NCBI RefSeq assembly: GCF_009760925.1
Contig: NZ_VRLV01000025.1
Coordinates: forward strand, 1 to 64,000
Length of the DNA: 64,000 bases
From: Nonomuraea typhae
GTDB lineage: Bacteria; Actinomycetota; Actinomycetes; Streptosporangiales; Streptosporangiaceae
Direction: 5' to 3'
Positions within the stretch are counted from its first letter, which is position 1; the number at the start of each line of letters is the position of its first letter. Positions 41,680-48,866 of the stretch are shown here, piece by piece. Under the pieces are notes generated by a model. That model made no database searches. It saw nothing but the letters and a program-made list of their open reading frames with translations, and was not told the origin of the DNA. A program made the translations under genes and the position numbers.

Positions 41680-42480
41680 ATGACCACGACCACGACCACG
41701 GCCGCTGACCTGAGCGGGGCCACGAGCTGGGCGACGACCTCGCTCGGCCGACAGGGCGTCAGCGCCGTCAACGGCCTGCCCGGCCACCGCAACGACGCCG
41801 AACGTGAGCGGCTGCAGCGCAGCGCCACCCACCTGGCCGCCGCGGCGCGCGGACTAGCCCAGGCCCAGCAGGGGCTCGCCACCACCCGGCAGCACCTGCT
41901 GCCGCTGCTTCAGGCAGGCTGGGAACGCGCCGGTAACTCTGAGCGGGTCGGCGAGCTGGCCGTCCACGACCAAGAGGACCTGCAGCACGAGATGGACGGC
42001 GCCGCGCGAGCCCTGCGGCACATCGAGCGGATCTGCGCCACCCTCGACCGGGAGATCGTCGCCGCCCGGCTCCTTTCGGACCACCCCCGCCACGCCGGGC
42101 TTCCCGACGCCGACGAGGCGCAGGCCAACGGAGGCCTGGCGGCCGCGATGCACGCCGCGGCGGTCGGTGGCCACCAGCCGCCCTTCCGCGGGCTGATCGA
42201 GGACGTCGCCGACCTGCGCGAGGCCGTCGTGACCGCCGGGCTCACGCTCGACGACATCGCCGGCCTCCACCAGCGCACCCGACGCACCAGGTGGGAGCGC
42301 TGCCCCGCGCACGAGTACGAGGCCGACGAGAGCCTGCTGCACAGCTGTGACGCCTGCATCCTCCAGGCCAGCGCCGAATGCGCGCATTGCGGCCCGCCCT
42401 GGCCCTGCCGCACCCGGGCGCTGGTCGACGCGTGCCCGATCGCCCCCACCTTCGCCACGGCACCGGAGGTCACCCCATGA
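41680..42480 (+). CDS. Hypothetical coiled-coil protein with Cys-rich end
   Basis: A 266-residue protein with CGGAGG before its ATG. Residues 40-130 look like a long helix (AERERLQRSATHLAAAARGLAQAQQGLATTRQHLLPLL). The C-terminus carries two Cys clusters (RCPAHEYEADESLLHSCDACILQASAECAHCGPPWPC) that may bind zinc. Its stop overlaps the ParB-like gene by ATGA, so it is probably part of the same operon. Family unknown. Confidence 0.6.
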   Translation: MTTTTTTAADLSGATSWATTSLGRQGVSAVNGLPGHRNDAERERLQRSATHLAAAARGLAQAQQGLATTRQHLLPLLQAGWERAGNSERVGELAVHDQEDLQHEMDGAARALRHIERICATLDREIVAARLLSDHPRHAGLPDADEAQANGGLAAAMHAAAVGGHQPPFRGLIEDVADLREAVVTAGLTLDDIAGLHQRTRRTRWERCPAHEYEADESLLHSCDACILQASAECAHCGPPWPCRTRALVDACPIAPTFATAPEVTP

Positions 42481-43697
42481 CCGCCACCACCAGCACCGTG
42501 ACCACCCCTGCGACCAGCACCGCCACCGTCACGGCACCCGCCGCGCCGGGCACCCTGCATCCGGAGCTGGCCAAGGCGTTGGCGTTGCTGGCCACCCAGC
42601 ACACCGTGCAAGAGACGGCGCAGCTGCTGGACTGGCCCGCCGGCGCGATCCGGGCCCTGATCGCCCACCAAAAGGGCTGGCTGATCAACGAGCAGGGCCA
42701 CGTCCACGACCCCAGCCGGCCGGGCCACCGCGTACGGCTGCCCGCCGGATTCCCGACGGCGGCACTGGCCTGGGCCAAGCACGTGCGCCAGGGACAGCCC
42801 CACCCCGAAGCGCCGAGGCCGATCGCGGCGCCCATCGTCGCCGCGCCCGTCGATGCCGCGACGGCGGATCTTCGTGGACTACGGGTGGCCTGCCTGCCCG
42901 TCGACCGCATCCACCCCGACCCCGGCAACGTGCGCGAGAACGTCGGCGACGTCGCCGAGCTGAGCGCCAGCATCCGCGAGCACGGGGTGCTGCAGCCGGT
43001 GACCGTGCAGCCCCTGCCCGGACAACCCGGCCATTACCAGCTGGTGATGGGGGAGCGGCGTCACACCGGCGCGCTGCAGGCGGGCGAGCGCGAGCTGGTA
43101 GCGATCATCTCGCCCGAGCTCAGCCGGGCCGTCACGCTGGAGCGCATGCTGGTGGAGAACTGCCAGCGAGCCGAGCTCAGCCCGATCGACAAGGCCGAAG
43201 CCTTCGGCGAGCTGCGCGACGTGCACCACTACTCCGTCACCCTGATCGCCCAGCGCGTCGGGCTGAGCCCGTCCACCGTCTCCTACTTCCTGTCCCTGCT
43301 TGACCTGGACGTCACCACCCGGGAGCGGGTGCGCTCGGGTGAGTTGCCCGTGGGCGAGGCCGTCGCGCTGGTGCGCCGCTTCCGCGCCGGCGAACGTCAG
43401 AAGGAAGGCCGGCAAGACAGCAAGACGGCCAGCCAGAACGTCGGCCGCAAGAGCAACCGCAGGCCGGGTCAGGCGTCCTGGGAGCCCGACCACTTCACCA
43501 CCCGGCACCCACTGGCCAAGCAGGCCCAGCAGCGATGCCGAGAGCAGGAGCACAGCTCTCGCCGGCAGGTCGGACAGGTGGCCTGCGGCCAGTGCTGGGA
43601 GCAGACGATCCGCGCGGACGAGCGACACGCCGATACCGCTGCGCGCGACACGCGCCCCTGCCCGGACGGCTCCATTGGGCGGGAGGCCACAGCATGA
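42477..43697 (+). CDS. ParB/Spo0J-family protein
   Basis: A 406-residue ParB-like protein, the second in the window. An N-terminal 130-residue extension with a possible extra HTH (HTVQETAQLLDWPAGAIRALIAHQKGW) precedes the ParB fold (CLPVDRIHPDPGNVRENVGDVAELSASIREHGVLQPVTV, then GERRHTGAL at about 192-200). The HTH follows (TLIAQRVGLSPSTVSYFLSLLDL, about 255-277). The tail has a CGQC pair. GERRH replaces the usual GERR/GHRR CTP-site motif and is normal. It overlaps the sigma-factor gene by ATGA. Its role is probably DNA binding in regulation or partition. Confidence 0.82.
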   Translation: MTATTSTVTTPATSTATVTAPAAPGTLHPELAKALALLATQHTVQETAQLLDWPAGAIRALIAHQKGWLINEQGHVHDPSRPGHRVRLPAGFPTAALAWAKHVRQGQPHPEAPRPIAAPIVAAPVDAATADLRGLRVACLPVDRIHPDPGNVRENVGDVAELSASIREHGVLQPVTVQPLPGQPGHYQLVMGERRHTGALQAGERELVAIISPELSRAVTLERMLVENCQRAELSPIDKAEAFGELRDVHHYSVTLIAQRVGLSPSTVSYFLSLLDLDVTTRERVRSGELPVGEAVALVRRFRAGERQKEGRQDSKTASQNVGRKSNRRPGQASWEPDHFTTRHPLAKQAQQRCREQEHSSRRQVGQVACGQCWEQTIRADERHADTAARDTRPCPDGSIGREATA

Positions 43698-44365
43698 TCC
43701 CCACACCGGCATCCGCCCCGACCACGGCGTCGGTGACGGGCTCCGCGACGGGCGCGGACGTCCTCACCGAGCCGCACCCGCCGCACGAGGACCTCGCCGC
43801 CCGCTACGCCGAACACCGCAGCGTCCTGCACGGCATCGCGCTGCAGCTCCTGGCCGACCCGGCCGCCGCCGAGGACGTGATCGCCGACGTGATCACGCAC
43901 CTGCTGGCCACCGGCCGCCGGCCGCGCAAGCCCGAGGGCTGGCGCGCCTACCTGAGCTGGGCCGTGACCCACCGGGCGATCAGCGTGCTGCGCACGCGCG
44001 CCGTGGCCAGCCGGGCCACCGACGCGCTCGCCCGGGCCCGCGAGCAGGTGGCCCCTAGCGCCGAAGAACTCGCCCTGGCCCATATCGCCAGCGTGCCGAT
44101 CCGGCAGGCGCTGAGGCGGCTACCCGAACGGCAGCGGCAGGTGACGATCCTGCGCTACTGGGGCGGCCTGCAGGAAGCCCAGATCGCCACCCGGTTGAGC
44201 ATCAGCCGCGGCGCGGTGAAATCCCACAGCGCCCGCGCCCGCGCCGAACTGCGGCGCCTGCTGTCCGGCCAAGACGAGCCGCAGGCCCGCCGACCGGCCC
44301 CGGGCAGGCGATCGGTGTGTTCGCGACCCGGCGGCAGCCCCGCAGCGGCAAGGCGGGCCGCCTGA
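43694..44365 (+). CDS. RNA polymerase sigma factor (ECF-like)
   Basis: A 223-residue sigma-70 family protein. Region 2 is RSVLHGIALQLLADPAAAEDVIADVITHLLATGRRPRKPEGWRAYLSWAVTHRAIS and region 4 is LPERQRQVTILRYWGGLQEAQIATRLSISRGAVKSHSARARAELRRLLSG. An acidic and proline-rich N-terminus and a basic disordered C-terminus flank these. It is coupled to the ParB-like gene upstream and shares one base with the ASCH gene downstream. The element thus has two sigma factors, and this one may drive its own late genes. Confidence 0.82.
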   Translation: MIPTPASAPTTASVTGSATGADVLTEPHPPHEDLAARYAEHRSVLHGIALQLLADPAAAEDVIADVITHLLATGRRPRKPEGWRAYLSWAVTHRAISVLRTRAVASRATDALARAREQVAPSAEELALAHIASVPIRQALRRLPERQRQVTILRYWGGLQEAQIATRLSISRGAVKSHSARARAELRRLLSGQDEPQARRPAPGRRSVCSRPGGSPAAARRAA

Positions 44366-44841
44366 TGGACACGCCGATCGAGCTGTGGGCGCTAACCGTA
44401 CGCCAGCCCTGGGCCTGGGCCCTGGCCCGGGCCGACATCGAAAACCGCAGCTGGACCACCACCTATCGGGGCTGGCTGGCCATCCATGCCGGCCGCGCCC
44501 TGGTCGACGACGTCGCCTGCGCCCAGGGCTTCATCGCGGCCCGGCTGGGGCCGCGCTGGCGCCCGCACCACCCCCGTCAGTCGCTGCGCGCCCGGGGACA
44601 GGTGCTGGCCCTGGCGCGGCTGGACGCCGTATGCGACGGCCCGGCCCAAGGGTGCCGATGTCGCTCGCCATGGGCGACACCCGGCCAGTTTCACTGGCAC
44701 TTCGGCGCCTGGCACGCCCTGCGCCAGACGGTGGCTGCCGTAGGCGCACAAGGCCTGTGGCGACTGCCGGCGACGGCCACCGCCACCGTGCTCACCTACC
44801 TGGACGACCCGGCCCGGCACGAGGTGATGGCCCATGCCTGA
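44365..44841 (+). CDS. ASCH-domain protein
   Basis: A 158-residue protein. LWALTVRQPWAWALARADIENRSWTTTYRGWLAIHAGRALVDD is a standard ASCH opening, with the GxKxxExR-like site seen as the IENR motif. ASCH domains are related to PUA and bind or hydrolyse modified nucleosides or RNA. The stop overlaps the next start. The cluster of small enzymes around it suggests that the element handles nucleotides or RNA during establishment. Confidence 0.75.
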   Translation: MDTPIELWALTVRQPWAWALARADIENRSWTTTYRGWLAIHAGRALVDDVACAQGFIAARLGPRWRPHHPRQSLRARGQVLALARLDAVCDGPAQGCRCRSPWATPGQFHWHFGAWHALRQTVAAVGAQGLWRLPATATATVLTYLDDPARHEVMAHA

Positions 44842-45346
44842 GCAGCAGCCCGGCCCGGCCGGGCCCGGCCCGCAGGACCTGGAGGAGCTCATCGCGCGGA
44901 TGGCGCCCCCGGCCGATGCGCTGACCTGGTTCGTGCACACCTACCAGCCCGCCGCCGTGCACCGGCTGCTGGCCGGGCTGAACGTGCTGGAGTTGCGGGC
45001 GCTGGCGGTGGTGCTGGCCAAGCTGCGCCGCCCGCGCTGGAGCCTGCCCGAGGACGGCATCGTCGATGAGCTCGCGGTGGAGATTGCCGCCCGCGGTGAG
45101 CAGGTCGCGCTGACCAAGACCGAGCGCCGCCGAGCAGCCGAACGCATCGTCGCCGCCGGCCACAGCGCGGCGGAGCTGGGCACGCGGCTGCACCTGAGCG
45201 GAAGCACCGCGCTGGCCCTGTACGAGGAGATCCAGGCCGCCCAGCAGGCCGGCGCCAAAGAGGCCGATCCGGCCGCCGCGCCGCAGGACCGGGACCCGAT
45301 CGCGGCACCGACCTGCCACGGCCGATCCAGCGGGAGGGCCGCCTGA
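44834..45346 (+). CDS. Hypothetical helical protein
   Basis: A 170-residue protein that overlaps both neighbours. It is almost all helix (LNVLELRALAVVLAKLRRPRWSLPEDGIVDELAVEIAARGEQVALTKTERRRAAERIVAAGHSAAELGTRLHLSGSTALALYEE), with a segment that could be a helix-turn-helix (SAAELGTRLHLSGSTALALYEEIQ). No family is recognised. It may be a small regulator in this accessory operon. Confidence 0.6.
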   Translation: MPEQQPGPAGPGPQDLEELIARMAPPADALTWFVHTYQPAAVHRLLAGLNVLELRALAVVLAKLRRPRWSLPEDGIVDELAVEIAARGEQVALTKTERRRAAERIVAAGHSAAELGTRLHLSGSTALALYEEIQAAQQAGAKEADPAAAPQDRDPIAAPTCHGRSSGRAA

Positions 45347-45813
45347 TGGGCCCCGTGCCGTTCTACGATCCCGAGGGCAGCCGCTTCGGCATCGCAACCT
45401 TCCCTTACGGCCTGGCGCCGCAGGGTCTGGCCACCCGCCGCCAGCTGCGCCGTCAGCAGCTGCGACCGGCCGGGCAGCAGCCCGTCGCCCAGCTCATGTG
45501 GCGATCGCGGCGTACCTCCTCCGCCAAGGGCGTACCCCGCGGCATCCAGGTCGCCTACCTGTACGAGATCGCCAAAGCGCGGCCGTACCGGCCGCCGTCC
45601 CCCAAGCAGCTGGCGGCGCTGGCCGCCGCGTTACGCGCCCGCCGTATCTGCCCCACGTGCGGGGTGGAGCAGCCCTACTGCCTGCCCCGCCGCTACGGCC
45701 AGTGCCAGGCCTGCCACGGCTGGGACCTGCCCAGCCCCGAGCACACCCCCACCCCGTCAACCGAGTCCATGCTGCCAGCTGCGGTGCAGCCAAGTACCGA
45801 CCGGAGGCCATAA
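45346..45813 (+). CDS. RRQRL-motif zinc-binding protein
   Basis: A 155-residue protein of a type common on actinobacterial mobile elements. The signature is LATRRQLRRQQLRPAGQQPVAQLMWRS, VAYLYEIAKARPYRPPSPKQLAALAAALRARRICPTCG, and then CLPRRYGQCQACHGW. Four cysteines (CPTC, CQAC) should bind one zinc. The function is unknown, although its place between regulators and nucleotide enzymes recurs in such elements. Confidence 0.75.
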   Translation: MGPVPFYDPEGSRFGIATFPYGLAPQGLATRRQLRRQQLRPAGQQPVAQLMWRSRRTSSAKGVPRGIQVAYLYEIAKARPYRPPSPKQLAALAAALRARRICPTCGVEQPYCLPRRYGQCQACHGWDLPSPEHTPTPSTESMLPAAVQPSTDRRP

Positions 45814-46778
45814 TGCACACCCACCAGACTCACGCGCCCGCGCTCTGCGGTGACCACCACGACCTGGTCCGCGACTTCTGCGGGCCCCGGCCCGAGGTCG
45901 TGGTGCTGTGCGGATCGACCCGCTTCACCGTGGCCTACGCCGACGCCGAGCTGGCCGAGACCCTCGCCGGCCGCATCGTGCTGTCGATCGGCTGCAACAC
46001 CAAGTCCGACCACGAACTGTTCGCCGACCTCAGCTCCGGCGAGCTGGAGGCGATCAAGCGGGAACTCGACGAACTGCACCTGCGCAAGATCGACCTGGCG
46101 GACCAGGTGCTCATCCTCAACCAGGACGGCTACCTCGGGGCCTCCACCCGCGCCGAGCTGGCCTACGCCCGCCTGCTGCGCAAGCCGGTCCGCTGGCTGG
46201 AGCCGGTCTGCGACCGCACCAGCGTCGGCGTGCTGATCACCGATCCTCAGGGCCGGTACCTGATGTTCGAGCGCGCGAGCGCGCCGATCGGCGTGGCCCC
46301 CGCCGCCGGGCACGCCGCCGAACACGGCACCTTCGAAGAGGCGGCACACGCTGAGGTCGCCGAGGAACTGGGCCTGACCGTCACCAGCCTGACCCCGCTG
46401 ATCCACGGCTGGCGGGACAACGTCTGCGGACGTCACCCCGCGCCCGAGGCCGACGGGCGCCGCGGCCACCACTGGGAGATCTTCCAGGCCAAGGTCACCG
46501 GGACGCCGGCGCCCAGCCCGCGCGAGACGCGCCAGGCCCGCTGGCTGAGCGTCGAGGAACTGCAGCAGTTCGCCCGCCGTACCGCCGAGCACGCGCTCGG
46601 CCTGATCGACGCCGCAACGTTCGCCGCCGCCCCGGGCATCGAGCCGGTCTGGGTCGGCTGGCTGGCCGAGGCCGGACTCATCGCGCTTGACCGGGAGTTG
46701 CTGGCGGTGATCGACCGTCTGGCCTCGCGCCCTCCCGCCCGCGGGCGCCTCACGCCGAAGGCTGTAACCGGATCATGA
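45813..46778 (+). CDS. Deoxyribosyltransferase-like / NUDIX fusion protein
   Basis: A 321-residue fusion. Residues 20-130 resemble a nucleoside 2-deoxyribosyltransferase-like domain (EVVVLCGSTRFTVAYADAELAETL ... KIDLADQVLILNQDGYLGASTRAELAYARLLRKPVRWLEP). Residues 135-260 are a NUDIX fold (VGVLITDPQGRYLMFERA, then the box GTFEEAAHAEVAEELGLTV). The NUDIX Arg of REUxEE is changed to Ala, so catalysis may be altered. Joined, the two could change or clean nucleotides. The start ATG overlaps the TAA of the upstream gene. Confidence 0.75.
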   Translation: MHTHQTHAPALCGDHHDLVRDFCGPRPEVVVLCGSTRFTVAYADAELAETLAGRIVLSIGCNTKSDHELFADLSSGELEAIKRELDELHLRKIDLADQVLILNQDGYLGASTRAELAYARLLRKPVRWLEPVCDRTSVGVLITDPQGRYLMFERASAPIGVAPAAGHAAEHGTFEEAAHAEVAEELGLTVTSLTPLIHGWRDNVCGRHPAPEADGRRGHHWEIFQAKVTGTPAPSPRETRQARWLSVEELQQFARRTAEHALGLIDAATFAAAPGIEPVWVGWLAEAGLIALDRELLAVIDRLASRPPARGRLTPKAVTGS

Positions 46779-46836
46779 GTGTCACCAGCACGATCGACTC
46801 GACCGATGTCTTCTGCACCATCGGTGGTGAGGCTCG

Positions 46837-47190
46837 ATGACCACCATGGCGAACGCACGCACTGCCCGTATCCCCCACCTGTGTGCCAGCTGCCACGGGA
46901 CTCCGAACCTGCGGGGTGTGCCCACCATTGCCCCCGGTCACCGCTACGTGCGGCACGTCGCCTTCCCCGGCGACGAGGTCAATCAGGCGAAGCGCCCGGT
47001 CAGCCACAACGAGTGCATCGCCTGCGCCGAAGAGCGAGACCCGTCGGCGGGCCTTGTGGTCGTCGGAGCTTGCTCCACCTTCTGCTGCGGCGACACGCCG
47101 TGCGCGCTGCCGTTCCGCCACGACAGCAATCACTCCTGCCGACGCTGCATCAACCTCGCAGACGGCTCACTCCGGGAGTATGCGTCATGA
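46837..47190 (+). CDS. Cys-rich hypothetical protein
   Basis: A 117-residue protein with about nine cysteines (PHLCASCHG, ECIACAEE, STFCCGDTPCALP, SCRRCI), probably binding one or two zinc ions. GGTGAGG stands before ATG 46837, and an ATG nine bases later is possible. It is coupled by ATGA to the DUF5131 gene that follows. No family is recognised. Confidence 0.65.
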   Translation: MTTMANARTARIPHLCASCHGTPNLRGVPTIAPGHRYVRHVAFPGDEVNQAKRPVSHNECIACAEERDPSAGLVVVGACSTFCCGDTPCALPFRHDSNHSCRRCINLADGSLREYAS

Positions 47191-48083
47191 ACACGACGAC
47201 GAGTATCGAGTGGACAGAGATCACGTGGAATCCGACCACCGGATGTGACCGGATCTCTCCTGGATGCGACAACTGCTATGCGCTGACGCTGGCCAAGCGA
47301 CTGAAGGCGATGGGGCAGTCGAAGTACCAGCGCGACGGCGACCCGCGGACGAGCGGGCCCGGGTTCGGCGTGAGCATCCACGAAGACGCCTTGGTCGAGC
47401 CCCTGCGGTGGCGGAAGCCCCGCAAAGTGTTCGTGAATTCGATGAGCGACGTCGGCCATGCTCGTGTCCCCGCGACCTTCGCCGCTCGCATCTTCGCGAC
47501 CATGGCCCTGGCCCCGCAGCACCAGTTCCAGGTGCTCACCAAGCGACCGCGGCGGCTCCGCCATCTCCTGAACTCCCAGGAGTTCATCGACGTCGTCTGG
47601 TCAGAGATGGAACGGATGTCGACCGATCCCACCGTTCCGCTGGCCCGGCTCGTGCGCGAGAACGTGCGCACTCGCGTGGCCAACTGGAATGCATTGAGCG
47701 CGTGGCCGCTGCGCAACGCCTGGATCGGGACGTCGATCGAGACCGATGAGTATTGCTGGCGAGCCGAGGAGATCCGTCAGACATCTGCTGCGGTCAGGTT
47801 CTTGTCGTTGGAGCCGCTACTCGGCCCACTGCCGTCCTTGGACCTGACCGGGATCGATTGGGTAATCGTGGGCGGGGAGAGCGGCCCCAACCATCGACTA
47901 CTCGATCTCGACTGGGTTCGCGACCTGCGCGATCGTTGTCTCGGCCTTCATGTTCCGCTGTTCTTCAAGCAGGTTGGAGGGCTGACCCCGAAGGCGGGCG
48001 GACGGCTGCTGGATGGCCGGACCTGGGACGAGTTTCCGCCTGCCTCCCGCACGCTCACCACCATCCAGGAAGGCGTGCGGTGA
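47187..48083 (+). CDS. DUF5131 (phage Gp37/Gp68-like) protein
   Basis: A 298-residue protein typical of phage and mobile elements. The opening is IEWTEITWNPTTGCDRISPGCDNCYALTLAKRLK, with Cys20, Cys27 and Cys30 in a radical-SAM-like three-Cys arrangement. Then come KPRKVFVNSMSDVGH, HQFQVLTKRPRRL, NAWIGTSIE, VRFLSLEPLLGPL and DWVIVGGESGPNHR, and FFKQVGG. Family members often travel with a three-Cys-motif partner protein, which I do not see here. The reaction is unproven, possibly nucleotide modification. Confidence 0.85.
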   Translation: MNTTTSIEWTEITWNPTTGCDRISPGCDNCYALTLAKRLKAMGQSKYQRDGDPRTSGPGFGVSIHEDALVEPLRWRKPRKVFVNSMSDVGHARVPATFAARIFATMALAPQHQFQVLTKRPRRLRHLLNSQEFIDVVWSEMERMSTDPTVPLARLVRENVRTRVANWNALSAWPLRNAWIGTSIETDEYCWRAEEIRQTSAAVRFLSLEPLLGPLPSLDLTGIDWVIVGGESGPNHRLLDLDWVRDLRDRCLGLHVPLFFKQVGGLTPKAGGRLLDGRTWDEFPPASRTLTTIQEGVR

Positions 48084-48245
48084 GCGTGCTGGTGGGCTCA
48101 GGCGCGGCTCGGCGGGATCGATTTGTGCAGATCATGACCGGCGTCCGAATTGCCGCACTATCCGATGGGCACGGAGAGCAGTTTTTTGGCGACACACCGC
48201 GCGTTGGGAATGCATCCAAAACCCGGATGCGCAATGATCGTCGCC

Positions 48246-48527
48246 ATGCCATCAGTAGCAGGACAAGCACGACGGGTCTACGGGACGGGCGGCACGGTGC
48301 CGCTGCAGACCAAGGTTCCGCAGTGGCTCAGGGATCGCTATCACGCCGCCGCCAAGCGGCGGAGCGTCTCCTTGTCGCGCTATTTGGAAGAGCTCAGCCA
48401 GCTCGATCATCTGCTGGAGCTGCGCGAGCAGCTGCAGAAGCTGCATCCGGTGGAGCTGCAGGCGCTGCTGAGCCGGCACGAGGCCGACAGCCAGTCGGTC
48501 GATCCGGTCGATCGATTGAGCGCCTAA
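48246..48527 (+). CDS. Ribbon-helix-helix-like small regulator
   Basis: A 93-residue protein with TVPLQTKVPQWLRDRYHAAAKRRSVSLSRYLEELSQLDHLLELREQLQKL: one strand and two helices like CopG/Arc proteins, followed by a coil. The start may be ATG 48246 or 48234. It is the last gene before the rep region and could control the rep promoter. CCAAAAC sequences, a possible site, lie at 48216 (upstream of itself), at 48854 (before rep), and at 52032 and 60525. Confidence 0.6.
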   Translation: MPSVAGQARRVYGTGGTVPLQTKVPQWLRDRYHAAAKRRSVSLSRYLEELSQLDHLLELREQLQKLHPVELQALLSRHEADSQSVDPVDRLSA

Positions 48528-48531
48528 AACG

Positions 48532-48781
48532 CGTAGGCCCCGGTTTGCCAACCGGGGCGCTTGCCTACGACCTCAGAGACTCCGCCGCCCGGCTACCAAC
48601 CAATGGCGGAAATCTCGACTCCCGACAGGTGAGAGAACCCGGCTGCCAACCGGTTTTCCCTCTCGCCTCCACCTCGCCCAACCAAAAGGAACACCCGGAG
48701 AGCGTGCCGACCTCTCTGGGAGAGAGGAGCCGCGTCCGACAAGGGCTTAAAGCACGACGCTGACGCCGGTCGCGAACCGGC
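48532..48781. other. Hairpin cluster next to the rep gene, candidate replication origin
   Basis: The 339-bp gap 48528-48866 holds several hairpins: 48532-48569 (CGTAGGC / GCCTACG outside GCCCCGGTT / AACCGGGGC), 48631-48665 (loop CTGCCAA), 48711-48727 (CCTCTCT GGG AGAGAGG) and 48765-48781 (GCCGGT / ACCGGC). The motif GCCAACCGG or a variant recurs in the first two and, as GGCTACCAACC, between them. Placed just upstream of a primase-polymerase, this is the best candidate in the window for an origin, although a terminator and regulatory role is possible. Confidence 0.55.
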
Positions 48782-48866
48782 CCCTTTGTCATGCCTCGAT
48801 TAAGCAGAGACGGAGACCACGATACCTCATGGTCATCCGGCTAGCCCAGCGCGCCCAAAAACGGGC

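Noticed and set aside
48765..48781. tRNA T-arm-like sequence (GGTTCGCGACC on the minus strand)
   Set aside because: No acceptor, D or anticodon arms can be built around it; it is a plain hairpin in the cluster.
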